DNA of 64,000 nucleotides from Hyphomicrobiales bacterium (GCA_900469965.1 UBZP01000024.1:123255-187254), one strand, 5' to 3'; shown: positions 22,751 through 33,693, numbered from the stretch's first letter. Translations and numbers: made by a program. Notes: generated from the letters alone by a model not told the origin.

Positions 22751-23434
22751 GTGGCTTCCCCTGACGAGATATCCGCCGACGCGCGCAGTCGCACCCGCCG
22801 CTGGGCCGCAGGCCCGGTCGCCACGCTGATCGTCCTGTTCGCCCGCGCCGTCACGGCGGTCCGCGCCCACTGGTCGCCCGATGGCCCGCCGCAGCGCCAG
22901 CACGTCTACTACGCCAACCACAGCAGCCATGGCGATTTCATCCTGATCTGGACCGTCCTGCCGCCGCGCGCGCGCAGCAGGACGCGGCCGGTGGCCGGTG
23001 CGGAATACTGGCTGAAGTCACCGCTCACCCGCTTCATCGGCAGCCACGTCTTCAACGCGGTGCTGATCGAACGCCAGCAGAAGACCCGCAGCGAGGACCC
23101 GGTCGCCCGCATGGCCGGCACGCTCGACGAGGGTGCCTCCCTGATCCTCTTTCCCGAGGGCACCCGTAACCAGACCGACGACCCGCTGCTGCCGTTCAAG
23201 AGCGGGCTCTATCACCTGGCGAAGCCGCGCCCGGATATCGAGCTCGTTCCGGTCTGGATCAGCAACCTCAACCGCGTCATGCCCAAGGGCGAGTTCGTGC
23301 CGATTCCGCTGATCTGCACCGTGACCTTCGGCGAACCCCTGCGCCTGCGGGAGGACGAGCAGAAGCAGGATTTCCTCGATCGCGCCCGCCTGGCCCTCCT
23401 CTCGCTATCGCCGCACACGGACACCGCCGCATGA
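22751..23434 (+). CDS. 1-acyl-glycerol-3-phosphate acyltransferase-like (PlsC family)
   Basis: A 227-residue acyltransferase. The catalytic NHX4D motif is NHSSHGD (residues 56-62) and the phosphate-binding motif is FPEGTR (about 134-139); a hydrophobic segment near 22-38 would anchor it to the membrane. It probably acylates lysophosphatidic acid or a related acceptor. The start is a GTG. It overlaps the next gene by ATGA and opens a four-gene operon dedicated to phospholipid-type synthesis. The housekeeping plsC of rhizobia is normally elsewhere, so this looks like a paralogue (inference). Confidence 0.88.
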   Translation: MASPDEISADARSRTRRWAAGPVATLIVLFARAVTAVRAHWSPDGPPQRQHVYYANHSSHGDFILIWTVLPPRARSRTRPVAGAEYWLKSPLTRFIGSHVFNAVLIERQQKTRSEDPVARMAGTLDEGASLILFPEGTRNQTDDPLLPFKSGLYHLAKPRPDIELVPVWISNLNRVMPKGEFVPIPLICTVTFGEPLRLREDEQKQDFLDRARLALLSLSPHTDTAA

Positions 23435-24381
23435 CCGAGGCCCGCTCCGATCTCCTCACCCTGGTGCTCGCAATCGGCGCCTTCCTGGTCGTCGCGACCG
23501 CCATCGGCCAGATCCTGCAACGACGCCTGTCGCCCGATCGCAGCAACGCGGCGATCGAGAACCTCAACGCCCGCATCAACGCCTGGTGGGTGATGGTGGC
23601 GCTGATCGGGATCGCCTTTCTCGCCGGCCGCGCCGGCGTGATCGTACTCTTCGCCTTCTGCTCGTTCGCAGCGCTCCGTGAATTCGTCACCCTGACGCAC
23701 ACCCGCCGCGCCGACCACTGGGCGCTCGCAGCCGCGTTCTTCGTCGTGCTCCCGGTCCAGTACTATCTCGTCGCCACGGACTGGTACGGCCTCTATGCGA
23801 TCTTCATCCCCGTCTATGCCTTCCTGCTGATGCCGATCGCGTCGGTGTTGCGCGGCGACACCGAGCGCTTCCTCGACCGCGTCGCCGAGGTGCAGTGGGC
23901 GCTGATGATCTGCGTCTTCTGCATCTCGCACGTGCCGGCGCTGCTGACGCTGCAGATCCCCGGCTACGAGGGGCGCAACGTGCTGCTGATCGCCTTCCTG
24001 GTCATCGTCGTGCAGATGAGCGACGTGCTGCAATATGTCTGGGGCAAGCTGTTCGGCCGGACCAGGATCGCCCCGCGCCTGTCCCCCTCCAAGACGGTGG
24101 AGGGATTCGTCGGCGGCATCGCCAGCGCCACGCTGATCGGCGCCGCGCTCTGGTGGATCACGCCGTTTACGCCGCTGCAGGCGGGGCTTCTCGCGCTCGT
24201 CATCACGCTGATGGGCTTCTTCGGCGGGCTCGTCATGTCGGCGATCAAGCGCGACCGTGGCGTCAAGGACTGGGGCCACATCGTCGAGGGCCATGGCGGC
24301 CTGCTCGACCGGCTCGATTCGGTGATCTTCTCGGCGCCGATCTTCTTCCACATCGTCCGCTACGGCTGGTCGCTGACATGA
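23431..24381 (+). CDS. Phosphatidate cytidylyltransferase-like (CdsA family)
   Basis: A 316-residue integral membrane protein with about eight hydrophobic segments. The CDP-diglyceride synthase signature is complete: SAIKRDRGVKDWG...HGGLLDRLDS near residues 270-297, preceded by LSPSKTVEGFVGG. It should convert phosphatidate and CTP to CDP-diacylglycerol. It overlaps the acyltransferase before it and the small membrane gene after it, each by 4 bp. Genes of this long type pair with an atypical phosphatidyltransferase in the ynbAB-like arrangement of other proteobacteria, separate from the essential cdsA. Confidence 0.9.
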   Translation: MTEARSDLLTLVLAIGAFLVVATAIGQILQRRLSPDRSNAAIENLNARINAWWVMVALIGIAFLAGRAGVIVLFAFCSFAALREFVTLTHTRRADHWALAAAFFVVLPVQYYLVATDWYGLYAIFIPVYAFLLMPIASVLRGDTERFLDRVAEVQWALMICVFCISHVPALLTLQIPGYEGRNVLLIAFLVIVVQMSDVLQYVWGKLFGRTRIAPRLSPSKTVEGFVGGIASATLIGAALWWITPFTPLQAGLLALVITLMGFFGGLVMSAIKRDRGVKDWGHIVEGHGGLLDRLDSVIFSAPIFFHIVRYGWSLT

Positions 24382-24785
24382 GCTTCGGCGCGCACGCCGC
24401 AATCCGCCGGATGGCGGGCAGGACGAGCCTCCACATGGCGGTGGCGTTCCTCGCCATGGGCGGCTGGGCGCTTCTTGCCAATCACGGCCACGGCCCTGCC
24501 CGCATGCTGGCCGCCGCCGCCGTGCAGGGCACGCTTTCGGCGCTGCTCACGCTTTTCCTCAAGTCGGCGGTCGAGCGGCTGGCCCGAAGGTTCCGGGGTG
24601 CCTCGGCCCTGTGGGCCCCGCCCGCGATCGCCATCGCCTGCTCGGCGACGTTGCTGGTGGCGATCCACGCGCTCGCCGGCACCCCGGAGATCGCGGGAAC
24701 GGTCGCCCTGCCGCTGCTCGTCTCGTCGAGCTATGCCGCCCTCTACAACCTCATGCTCTACCGGAAGGAGCAGCACGCCCCATGA
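24378..24785 (+). CDS. Small polytopic membrane protein in lipid operon
   Basis: A 135-residue protein with about four hydrophobic helices (MAVAFLAMGGWALLA, LAAAAVQGTLSALLTLFL, PPAIAIACSATLLVAIHAL, VALPLLVSSSYAALYNLML). I do not recognise the family. Both ends overlap neighbouring lipid genes by ATGA, so it is made in step with a CdsA-like enzyme and a phosphatidyltransferase. An accessory role in lipid synthesis or transfer is inferred from position only. Confidence 0.8.
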   Translation: MSFGAHAAIRRMAGRTSLHMAVAFLAMGGWALLANHGHGPARMLAAAAVQGTLSALLTLFLKSAVERLARRFRGASALWAPPAIAIACSATLLVAIHALAGTPEIAGTVALPLLVSSSYAALYNLMLYRKEQHAP

Positions 24786-25483
24786 CCGCCAGCAGAGACC
24801 CCAGCAGCGGAGGCGCCGGCACCGGCGACCGCAGGCCTTTGTCCAGCCGCGACACCCGCTGGGCACGATCGATCGCCCGCTGGCTCGCCGCCCGCGCGTT
24901 CACCCCGAACCGCATCTCGCAGGCGAGCATGGTCGCCGCTGCCGGCGCCGGCGCCTGCTTCTGGCTCGCCGGCAGCCGCGCGGGCCTGCCCGCCGCCCTG
25001 CTGTTCCTCGCCGCGGCGCTCTTTTGCCAGCTGCGCCTGCTCTGCAATCTCTTCGACGGCATGGTCGCCGTCGAGGGCGGCAAGGCGGAAGCAGACGGCC
25101 CCTTCTGGAACGAGTTTCCCGACCGCATCGCCGACATCCTGATCCTCGCCGGCGCCGGCTACGGCATCGGCAGCCCTGCGCTCGGCTGGTCTGCCGCCGC
25201 CTTCGCGGTGCTCACCGCCTATGTCCGCGAGCTCGGACGTGCCAACGGCGCACCCGCCGACTTTTCCGGCCCGATGGCCAAGCAGCACCGCATGGCGGTG
25301 ATGACGGCAGCAGCCGTCCTGGCGGCGATCGCCGTGACGTGGCAGGGGCAGCTGGCGATCGTCGAAGGCGCTCTCTGGATCGTCGCGGCAGGCGCCGCCC
25401 TCACCGCTTTGCGGCGTGGGCGAAACCTCGTGCGCAGCCTCAGGGCTCCGGTAGAGGCAGCCGTGTCCGGCAGGCCACAATGA
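24782..25483 (+). CDS. CDP-alcohol phosphatidyltransferase, variant motif
   Basis: A 233-residue membrane enzyme of the CDP-OH-P family, expected to join CDP-diacylglycerol to an alcohol. The motif D-x2-DG-x2-AR-x8-G-x3-D-x3-D aligns at residues 89-114, but reads N89, D92 G93, A96, V97, G106, N110, D114, with an extra Asp at 118. So two of four metal-binding Asp are Asn and the Arg is Val. A related NE..D...D pattern occurs in YnbA-like proteins, so this is likely a subfamily rather than a dead enzyme. The alcohol substrate is unknown. Last in the coupled operon. Confidence 0.82.
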   Translation: MTASRDPSSGGAGTGDRRPLSSRDTRWARSIARWLAARAFTPNRISQASMVAAAGAGACFWLAGSRAGLPAALLFLAAALFCQLRLLCNLFDGMVAVEGGKAEADGPFWNEFPDRIADILILAGAGYGIGSPALGWSAAAFAVLTAYVRELGRANGAPADFSGPMAKQHRMAVMTAAAVLAAIAVTWQGQLAIVEGALWIVAAGAALTALRRGRNLVRSLRAPVEAAVSGRPQ

Positions 25484-25585
25484 TGTAACTTATGCGCGTA
25501 GGCGGTGGCTCGCCCGACCCTTCGCATTGACAGCGTCGAGCGACCATCCGCATATCCCGCGCACATGCTTGGATATCGCGGGGAC

Positions 25586-28500
25586 ATGAAGAACAGGTTG
25601 CGAACGGGTGCCGCCGCACTTGCGATGGCGCTCGCCGCCACGCCCGTCCTGGCCGAGCCCTATCCGCGCGTCTCGACAGCGGTCGGCTCCGTCATCGCGC
25701 GAAAGTCCGGCGAGGAGGTGCGTTTCGTCGACCTGCCGCCATGGCGCCCGGTCGAGGTCAGCCAGGACCTGCTTCCCGGCGACACCTTGCGCACCAATGC
25801 CAGCGGCACGCTGGCCATCCTGTTCTCCGACAGCACCCAGATGCGCATGGGGCGCAACACCACGCTGGTGGTCCGCCGCATCGAAACCGATGCCGACAGC
25901 GAAGTGGAGCTGCAGGGCGGCTCCATCTGGGCGCGCGCCCGCCGCGGTGGCAACGGGCTCATCGTGAACACGGCCGCCGCCGCGGCGGCCATCCGCGGCA
26001 CCGACTGGACCCTGCGCGTCGACGGAGACCGAACGACGCTGACAGTGCTGGAGGGCAGCGTCACGCTGTCCAACCCGCAAGGGTCGGTGGTCGTCAATCC
26101 CGGCGAAGGCGCCGTCGCTGCGATCGGGCAGGCACCGAACAAATACACCCTGGTCGACCTGCAGGAGCGCGAGCAGATCCTGCTCTATGGCGAACTGCGC
26201 GACGTCTTCTCCAGCCTGCCCGCAAGCACGCTGGGCGGGCCGGCGATGCGCGGCGAGCACGCCCGCGTCCTCGCGCTCTCGGAGGCCGTGAGAACCGACG
26301 CGGACTGGCTGTCGCTGGCCGAGACGGCGCTGACCATCGATGGCCGCCAAAAAGCCCGTGAAACCCTGTCCCGATTGCGCCGGCCGCTGGCTCCGCCGCT
26401 GGAGGCGCGGGCAAGGCTGGTCGAGGCCATGATCGCCGGTCAGGAGACGCGCTATCGCGAGGCGGAACGGCTGTTCGCGCAGGCGATCCCGGCGCTGCCC
26501 GCCGACCGTCGGGCAACGGCAGCCTACGGCCGCTGGTTCGCGGCGGCCCTCGCCGATCCCGCGGCGAACATCACTCCTCCTGCAGACCCCGTCTCCGACC
26601 CGACGGCGGCCCTTGCCCACGCAACGCTCGTCGCCCATGCCGACGGGGCTGCCGCTGCCATCGACGTCCTGCGACAGGCGGAGCGGCGGTTTCCCGACGA
26701 CGCCCGCCTTCCGGCAATGCGTGCGTCCTTCGCCTTCGCGCTGGATCGTCGCGACGAAGTGCGCGAAGCGCTCGAGCGAGCCCGCCTGCTCGACCCCGAC
26801 GACCCCTCCTATCTGCTGATGAGTGCCCGCTTCCGCGCCGCCGTCTCCAGCGATCTCGACGGCGCCCTTGCCGACCTGCGGCAGGCGGTGCGCGTTGCCC
26901 CCGGCGACGATGTGGCTTGGAACGAGCTGGGCATCGTCTATCATGACCGCAATGCGCCGATCGAGGCGAACGACGCCTATGCCACGGCAATTGCCCTCAA
27001 TCCGGAAAATGCCGCGCTGCACGCCAATTACGCCCGTTTCCTCATGGACAACGACCAACTGGCAGCGGCGAAGCGGCAGATCGACATGGCCGAAAAACTG
27101 GATGCAACCTCCTACGCCGTGCTGGCCGCCAAGGGCCGGTACCTGCTGCGGATGGGGAGGACCGAGGAGGGCGAGCAGGTCCTGCTGCAGGCCTCGGCCG
27201 TCAATCCGACCTACGGCGATGCGCTGATCGGCGAGGCGATCGCCTCCTATCAGTTGGGCTCGGAGACAGGCGCCGCCCAGGCGCTCGACAATGCCGATCG
27301 CTTCGACCCCGACAACCCCTCCATTCCGCTGATCCGCTCCGGGATCGCGCTCGACCAGTATCGCGCAGACGAGGCGATCGTCGAGGCCCGCGAGGCCCTG
27401 CGCCGGCGGATGGACCGCGGTGGCTTCTACACCGGCTACGACGCCAATCGTCAGGCATCCTCCTTTCTGGGCGTCACCCTGAAGAATCTGGGTCTCGACG
27501 ACTGGGGCCGATACTATGCCGATCGTGGCGCCGATCCGTTCATGGCGACGACCTATCTCGACGAGGCGAGCAACGGTCGGCTGAGCCCCTTCGTGGGCGA
27601 GCCGCTCAACGGCGTGCAGCATGTCCAGGGCGGCAGCAGCGACCGGTCGGCGGAGTTGCAGGGCCTGCTGCTCGATCCGTTGGCCATCGCATCCGAGCAG
27701 AAGCGCAACTCCATCGAGCGGCGCAGCTTCTTCGAGGCGGCGATCGGAGGAGGCCTGGGCTGGGAGACGGGCAGCCCGGGCTGGAACGGCAATGTCCTTG
27801 TCCAGGGCACAAGCTATGCCGGCCTGCCGGTCAGCTACTATCTGCAGGGCGAAATATCCCGCCCGAACAGCGAACGCGACAACGACACCCTGGATCTGGA
27901 GGGGGCCACCTTTCAGATCGGCCTGCGCCCGACGCTTGCCGACAGCATCGTTCTGTTCGGTGACACGATCGGCGTCGATCGCGGTTATCCCGGGCAGGTC
28001 TGGCTGCCGACGCTTCTGGATGAAAACGACAACCGCCGCCAGACGATCGGTGCGGCCTGGAGCCATACACTGGGTGACCGGAGTGTCCTCCAGGCGTTTG
28101 CCGCCCATACGGCGTTCCGTGGCAACACGAAGCAGGAACTGGATTTCGGGCCGTTCCTGTTCAATCTGGAGGATGACAGCCACGATACGGCATTCGGGGT
28201 CAGCCATCTGCTCGGCCTCGACGCCCTGACGCTTCGCTATGGCGTGGAAGCCGTCACCTCGCGCTACGACCAGCACGTACAGTATGTCGCGATCGACACC
28301 GGCGCTGTCGACGACCAATTCGGCTTGACGGGAAACAGTGCCTCGGGGCGCACCTACATCGACGCGACCTACGACTTTTCGAAGAACCTGCAGACGCAGG
28401 CAGGCCTCTACCTCAACTGGTTCGACGAGGACCCCGACAGCGAATGGGGACGCGCCGATCCGCGGTTCGGCGTTGCCTGGGCGCCGGTTCAAGATCACTG

Positions 28501-29185
28501 GTTTCGCGCCTACTTCCGGCAGGACACCCAGCTCGGCAGCAGCTACACGCTTTCGCCCATCTCGACGGTCGGCCTCACGCCGCTCGAACTGCCGCTGTTT
28601 CTGGGTGGCCAAACGCAAACGGCGGCCGTGCGCTGGGATGCGGAATGGAACGAGCGCTTCTTCACGGCTGTCGAATACCAGCACCAGCGCTTCGCCGGTC
28701 TCACCCTCGACGTGCCTGATTTTATGGGAAGCTACGACACCTCCTCCGGCAACCTCGATCGCCTCCATCTGAGCGCCAACTACTGGGTCGGCGGCGGGCT
28801 CGGGCTCTTTGGCGCGTTCACATGGAACCAGAGCCGGGATACGACATCGTTTCTGGGGTTCGACGAGGACGTCCCGCTCGTCCCGGACTATGTCGGCCGC
28901 ATCGGTCTGACCTACGTCCACCCCTCGCGCATCCAGACCACGGTCGCGCAAACCTTCGTCGGTTCGCAGGTCGGCGCACAAAGCTTCTCCGACTCCGGCG
29001 ATCGGCTCGTCTTCGATCTCGAACCCTATTCCACGACCGACGCCGCCGTGACCTGGAAATCGCCCAGTGGCGAACTGGAACTCGGCCTTCTCGCACAGAA
29101 CATCTTCAATACCGATATTGAGATGGCCTACGGTATTCCCGCCCCGGGCCGCACGCTCCTGGCAACCGTCACGGCCCGGTTCTGA
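25586..29185 (+). CDS. FecR-TPR-outer membrane beta-barrel protein
   Basis: A 1199-residue exported protein. Residues 1-23 are a Sec signal peptide (MKNRLRTGAAALAMALAATPVLA). About 35-180 is a FecR domain (LPGDTLRTNASG, MGRNTTLVVRRI, AAIRGTDWTLRV, LEGSVTLSNPQG). About 270-590 holds TPR-like helical repeats (AWNELGIVYHDRNAPIEANDAYATAIALNPENAALHANYA region). From about 700 on, alternating aromatic/polar strands build a beta-barrel ending NIFNTDIEMAYG...PGRTLLATVTARF, the C-terminal form of TonB-dependent receptors, with terminal Phe. No plug domain or TonB box is seen. The start was set at the ATG preceding the signal peptide; another ATG lies seven codons earlier. Probably a periplasm-spanning export or anchoring channel; this is inference. 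Confidence 0.85.
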   Translation: MKNRLRTGAAALAMALAATPVLAEPYPRVSTAVGSVIARKSGEEVRFVDLPPWRPVEVSQDLLPGDTLRTNASGTLAILFSDSTQMRMGRNTTLVVRRIETDADSEVELQGGSIWARARRGGNGLIVNTAAAAAAIRGTDWTLRVDGDRTTLTVLEGSVTLSNPQGSVVVNPGEGAVAAIGQAPNKYTLVDLQEREQILLYGELRDVFSSLPASTLGGPAMRGEHARVLALSEAVRTDADWLSLAETALTIDGRQKARETLSRLRRPLAPPLEARARLVEAMIAGQETRYREAERLFAQAIPALPADRRATAAYGRWFAAALADPAANITPPADPVSDPTAALAHATLVAHADGAAAAIDVLRQAERRFPDDARLPAMRASFAFALDRRDEVREALERARLLDPDDPSYLLMSARFRAAVSSDLDGALADLRQAVRVAPGDDVAWNELGIVYHDRNAPIEANDAYATAIALNPENAALHANYARFLMDNDQLAAAKRQIDMAEKLDATSYAVLAAKGRYLLRMGRTEEGEQVLLQASAVNPTYGDALIGEAIASYQLGSETGAAQALDNADRFDPDNPSIPLIRSGIALDQYRADEAIVEAREALRRRMDRGGFYTGYDANRQASSFLGVTLKNLGLDDWGRYYADRGADPFMATTYLDEASNGRLSPFVGEPLNGVQHVQGGSSDRSAELQGLLLDPLAIASEQKRNSIERRSFFEAAIGGGLGWETGSPGWNGNVLVQGTSYAGLPVSYYLQGEISRPNSERDNDTLDLEGATFQIGLRPTLADSIVLFGDTIGVDRGYPGQVWLPTLLDENDNRRQTIGAAWSHTLGDRSVLQAFAAHTAFRGNTKQELDFGPFLFNLEDDSHDTAFGVSHLLGLDALTLRYGVEAVTSRYDQHVQYVAIDTGAVDDQFGLTGNSASGRTYIDATYDFSKNLQTQAGLYLNWFDEDPDSEWGRADPRFGVAWAPVQDHWFRAYFRQDTQLGSSYTLSPISTVGLTPLELPLFLGGQTQTAAVRWDAEWNERFFTAVEYQHQRFAGLTLDVPDFMGSYDTSSGNLDRLHLSANYWVGGGLGLFGAFTWNQSRDTTSFLGFDEDVPLVPDYVGRIGLTYVHPSRIQTTVAQTFVGSQVGAQSFSDSGDRLVFDLEPYSTTDAAVTWKSPSGELELGLLAQNIFNTDIEMAYGIPAPGRTLLATVTARF

Positions 29186-29237
29186 ACGATCGCTTCCCGT
29201 GAGCCTGGAAGAAACGCGATCCTGAAGGCTACATGAC

Positions 29238-29264
29238 AAAAGGCCCGGCGCTTGCGGCCGGGCC
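29238..29264 (-). terminator. Rho-independent terminator of pyrG
   Basis: On the minus strand, after the pyrG stop, an 8-bp perfect GC stem (GGCCCGGC/GCCGGGCC, arms 29242-29249 and 29257-29264, 7-base loop) is followed by TTTT. It lies in the convergent gap with the FecR-TPR gene and has no T run for that gene. Confidence 0.8.
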
Positions 29265-29290
29265 ATTCGGATCGTCTGAGACGGGCAGCC

Positions 29291-30997
<1,707 letters not shown>

Positions 30998-31014
30998 TCA
31001 CTGGTTCACACAAG

Positions 31015-31046
31015 AAGAAGGCCGGCGGACTTGTCGCCTGCCGGCC
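31015..31046 (-). terminator. Probable terminator of secG
   Basis: Downstream of secG on the minus strand, a 7-bp stem GGCCGGC/GCCGGCC (arms 31020-31026 and 31040-31046) is followed by TTCTTCTTG. The T run is interrupted, so termination may be inefficient and let pyrG be read through. Confidence 0.55.
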
Positions 31047-31067
31047 GGTTCACGTCGCTGCTGCCGC

Positions 31068-31547
31068 TTATTGGCCCGTGGGCACGCCCGTGTTCGGGGC
31101 AGGTGCGGCCGGAGCGGTCGCCCCGCCCGTCGCCGGAGCCGCACCGGTCGCGGGCGCCGTGCCGCCATCGGTCGGGACGGCGCCATTGGCCGGCGCCGCG
31201 GGAGCGGCGGGCGCTACCGGTGCCGGCTGGCCGGTCGAGGGCGTCGCCTCGCCGCCGAGCGAATCCAGCACGCCGTTGCCGGTGCCGGTCGTACCGGGGA
31301 TCCGGTCGAGAATGTCAGTCGGCTGCGTCTCGTAGCGCGACAGGATGCCCATGGCGAGTGCCAGCGCGAAGAACAGCGTCGCCAGGATCGCCGTCGTCCG
31401 GGTCAGGGCATTGGCCGCACCCCGCGCCGACATGAAGCCGGAACCGCCGCCGATGCCGAGGCCGCCGCCTTCGGACCGCTGGATCAGCACGATGCCGATC
31501 AGCGCGACCACGACCATGAGATAGATGACAAGCAATACGGTCTGCAT
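31068..31547 (-). CDS. secG: Preprotein translocase subunit SecG
   Basis: Auxiliary subunit of the SecYEG channel, 159 residues. The N-terminal 75 residues contain the two SecG helices (TVLLVIYLMVVVALIGIVLIQ and TAILATLFFALALAMGIL) separated by the conserved RSEGGGLGIGGGSGFM...ARGAANALTRTT. The remaining 80 residues are an Ala/Pro/Thr/Gly-rich low-complexity tail, common in rhizobial SecG but absent from Escherichia coli. It lies between tpiA and pyrG on the same strand, the usual order. Confidence 0.95.
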   Translation of the reverse strand: MQTVLLVIYLMVVVALIGIVLIQRSEGGGLGIGGGSGFMSARGAANALTRTTAILATLFFALALAMGILSRYETQPTDILDRIPGTTGTGNGVLDSLGGEATPSTGQPAPVAPAAPAAPANGAVPTDGGTAPATGAAPATGGATAPAAPAPNTGVPTGQ

Positions 31548-31671
31548 TTTGAAACCCTGCCCGAAGGCAAAAAAGAGGAGATTGGCGGCTCCTTATACCA
31601 AGCCGCCGGCCATTCCAAGCCCTTAGGGCCATTCATCGTTCGCGGGAAGACCCTTCGCCGCAAACCCGGCG

Positions 31672-32442
31672 TCAGGCCACCAGTTCTTCGTAAGCGCGGT
31701 AGATGGCGAGGAAATCGGCCGATTTCAAGCTGGCACCGCCGACGAGCGCGCCGTCGACGTTATCCACCGCCATCAGTTCCTTCGCGTTGGCCGGCTTGAC
31801 CGAACCGCCATAGAGGATGCGCATCTTCGCCCCCTCCCCGCCGAAGCGCGCCTTCAGCTCGCCGCGCATGAAGGCGTGCGCCTCGGCGACGTCGGCCACG
31901 GTCGGCGTGAGCCCGGTGCCGATCGCCCAGACCGGCTCGTAGGCGATCACGGTGTTTTCCGCCGTCGCGGCATCGGGAACCGATCCGGCAAGCTGCGTCT
32001 TCAGCACGTCGAGCGTTCGGCCCTCCTTGCGCTCGCTTTCCGTCTCGCCGATGCAGACGATGGCGACGAGATCCGCCGCATGTGCGGCCTCCGCCTTGGC
32101 GCGCACCAGCTGGTCGGTGTCGCCGTGATCGGTGCGGCGCTCGGAATGGCCGACGATGACATGGGTGCCGAAGCAGTCGGCGATCATCGCGGCGGAGACG
32201 TCGCCGGTGTGGGCGCCGGACACCTTCTCGTGGCAGTCCTGTGCGCCGATCAGCAGCGGGCTGTCGTCGCAGAGCGCCGTGGAGACATAGAGCAGCGTCA
32301 CCGGCGGGCAGATCAGCGCCTCGACCTTCTCCGAGAGCGGCCCCTTCACGCCATCGGCCATCGCCTTGATCTCGTTCAGCGAATCGCGGGTGCCGTTCAT
32401 CTTCCAGTTGCCGGCCACGAGCGGGGTCACATCCGGTGTCAT
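31672..32442 (-). CDS. tpiA: Triosephosphate isomerase
   Basis: Interconverts dihydroxyacetone phosphate and glyceraldehyde 3-phosphate. The 256 residues include the catalytic Lys in GNWKMNG, the electrophilic His in VIVGHSERR, the catalytic Glu in [11 protein letters not shown] and the phosphate loop YGGSVKPAN. Length and order are standard. Start at [20 protein letters not shown]. It precedes secG on the minus strand. Confidence 0.98.
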   Translation of the reverse strand: MTPDVTPLVAGNWKMNGTRDSLNEIKAMADGVKGPLSEKVEALICPPVTLLYVSTALCDDSPLLIGAQDCHEKVSGAHTGDVSAAMIADCFGTHVIVGHSERRTDHGDTDQLVRAKAEAAHAADLVAIVCIGETESERKEGRTLDVLKTQLAGSVPDAATAENTVIAYEPVWAIGTGLTPTVADVAEAHAFMRGELKARFGGEGAKMRILYGGSVKPANAKELMAVDNVDGALVGGASLKSADFLAIYRAYEELVA

Positions 32443-32494
32443 CTTGCCTCCTGAAGAATTGGTTGCCTGCCAAGCCCGTAGCAGACGGACGCGG

Positions 32495-33499
32495 TCATTG
32501 TAAGGGCGCGCGGACGCCCGGGGTTACATTCGTGTCACGGGCGCCGGCGGTGCGTCTGCGCGCCAGGATCCAGTTCACCGTCTCGCGCCAGTCCGTCATC
32601 CTGACCGGCGTTCCGTGCGATCCGGTGCGGAACAGCACGAACTGCGTCGGCACGCCTGCCTTCAGGAGCTTGCGGAAGAGCGCCACCTGGTCCTTCGCGG
32701 CATAGACCTTGTCCGCCTCGCCATGGGTGAAATAGATCGGCAGCTTCGCCTCGTAGGCGGCGCTTGCGGCATAGTCCGGATCGGTGGCCCCGCCCATGAT
32801 CACCATGCCGGCGAGGTTACGGACGGCCTCCGGATCGCGGGAGACCTGCCAGCAGATGAAGCTGCCCATCGAGGCACAGGCGAGCACCACCGGCGCGCCC
32901 GGCGAATTCTGCCGTGCCGCCGCGATCAGCCCCTTGACCGGCCCGGCCCCCTCCGCATCGAAACGCGGAACACTCGCGGCGTAGTAGACCCCGCCGTTGC
33001 GGACCGCCAGGTTCTTGATCCGGTTGAAGTTGCCGCCGAAGCTCCAGTCGTTGTTGCCGAGCCTGCGGTCGCCGCCGCGACCGTGGATGAAGATCACGGT
33101 GAAGGCGGCGCCCTGCTGGCTGCCGGTGACGGCGACGTCCACCGGGCCGCCGGGTGTCGCGACCGTGAGGTTCTGCTGCTGCCGCTTCACCGCGGTCGAG
33201 ACATAGGCGGCCTTCGCCCGCCGCTCCGGCACCTGGTCGCGGCCGTTGATGTCGCGCATCTCCTGGTAGTCGACCACCCGCAGCGCGCCGCCGTCGCTGC
33301 TCTCGATGATCGCCGGATAGGCGAAGAGCTCGTCCTTCCAGGGGGCAAGCGATGCGGCCGAGGCAGGGGGAACCGACAGCGCGGATACGACGATTGCGGC
33401 CAGAACAAGCCGGACGCCGCGCAAAAAACGCGATTTGCGGCAATGAATTGTGGACTGCGGTCTCAAGTCTGGCTCCCTTCGGGCGGCAAGTCTTGCCAT
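32495..33499 (-). CDS. Exported alpha/beta hydrolase
   Basis: A 334-residue alpha/beta hydrolase. Seen: oxyanion loop [10 protein letters not shown], nucleophile Ser in CASMGSF (the usual first Gly of GxSxG is Cys), acid Asp in THGEADKVY and catalytic His in GSHGTPVR. A hydrophobic export signal ([18 protein letters not shown]) lies at about 33-50, after an unusually long 30-residue basic leader, so the true start may be later (a TTG exists just before the hydrophobic segment). Substrate unknown. It is divergent from parE across 194 bp. Confidence 0.8.
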   Translation of the reverse strand: MARLAARREPDLRPQSTIHCRKSRFLRGVRLVLAAIVVSALSVPPASAASLAPWKDELFAYPAIIESSDGGALRVVDYQEMRDINGRDQVPERRAKAAYVSTAVKRQQQNLTVATPGGPVDVAVTGSQQGAAFTVIFIHGRGGDRRLGNNDWSFGGNFNRIKNLAVRNGGVYYAASVPRFDAEGAGPVKGLIAAARQNSPGAPVVLACASMGSFICWQVSRDPEAVRNLAGMVIMGGATDPDYAASAAYEAKLPIYFTHGEADKVYAAKDQVALFRKLLKAGVPTQFVLFRTGSHGTPVRMTDWRETVNWILARRRTAGARDTNVTPGVRAPLQ

Positions 33500-33693
33500 T
33501 CCGGGTCCGGCGAAGCAATCCTGCCGGGACAAATTCGGCGGGGCGGCTGCGGGCCTCAAACGAGAACGAATCGCGAAACCGGTCGAAATCTGGCAAACTG
33601 GCACCGATTCGCCGACCCGATGCGAAACCTTGAAATTCCAAGCCGTCGCGGCCCGCCTCCCCGGCCTGCGAGCTACGAAGTCTGAAAAGCCCG

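Noticed and set aside
25490..29266. A long open frame antisense to the FecR-TPR-barrel gene
   Set aside because: The plus-strand product has a signal peptide, domains and a barrel terminus; the antisense product has no recognisable feature.
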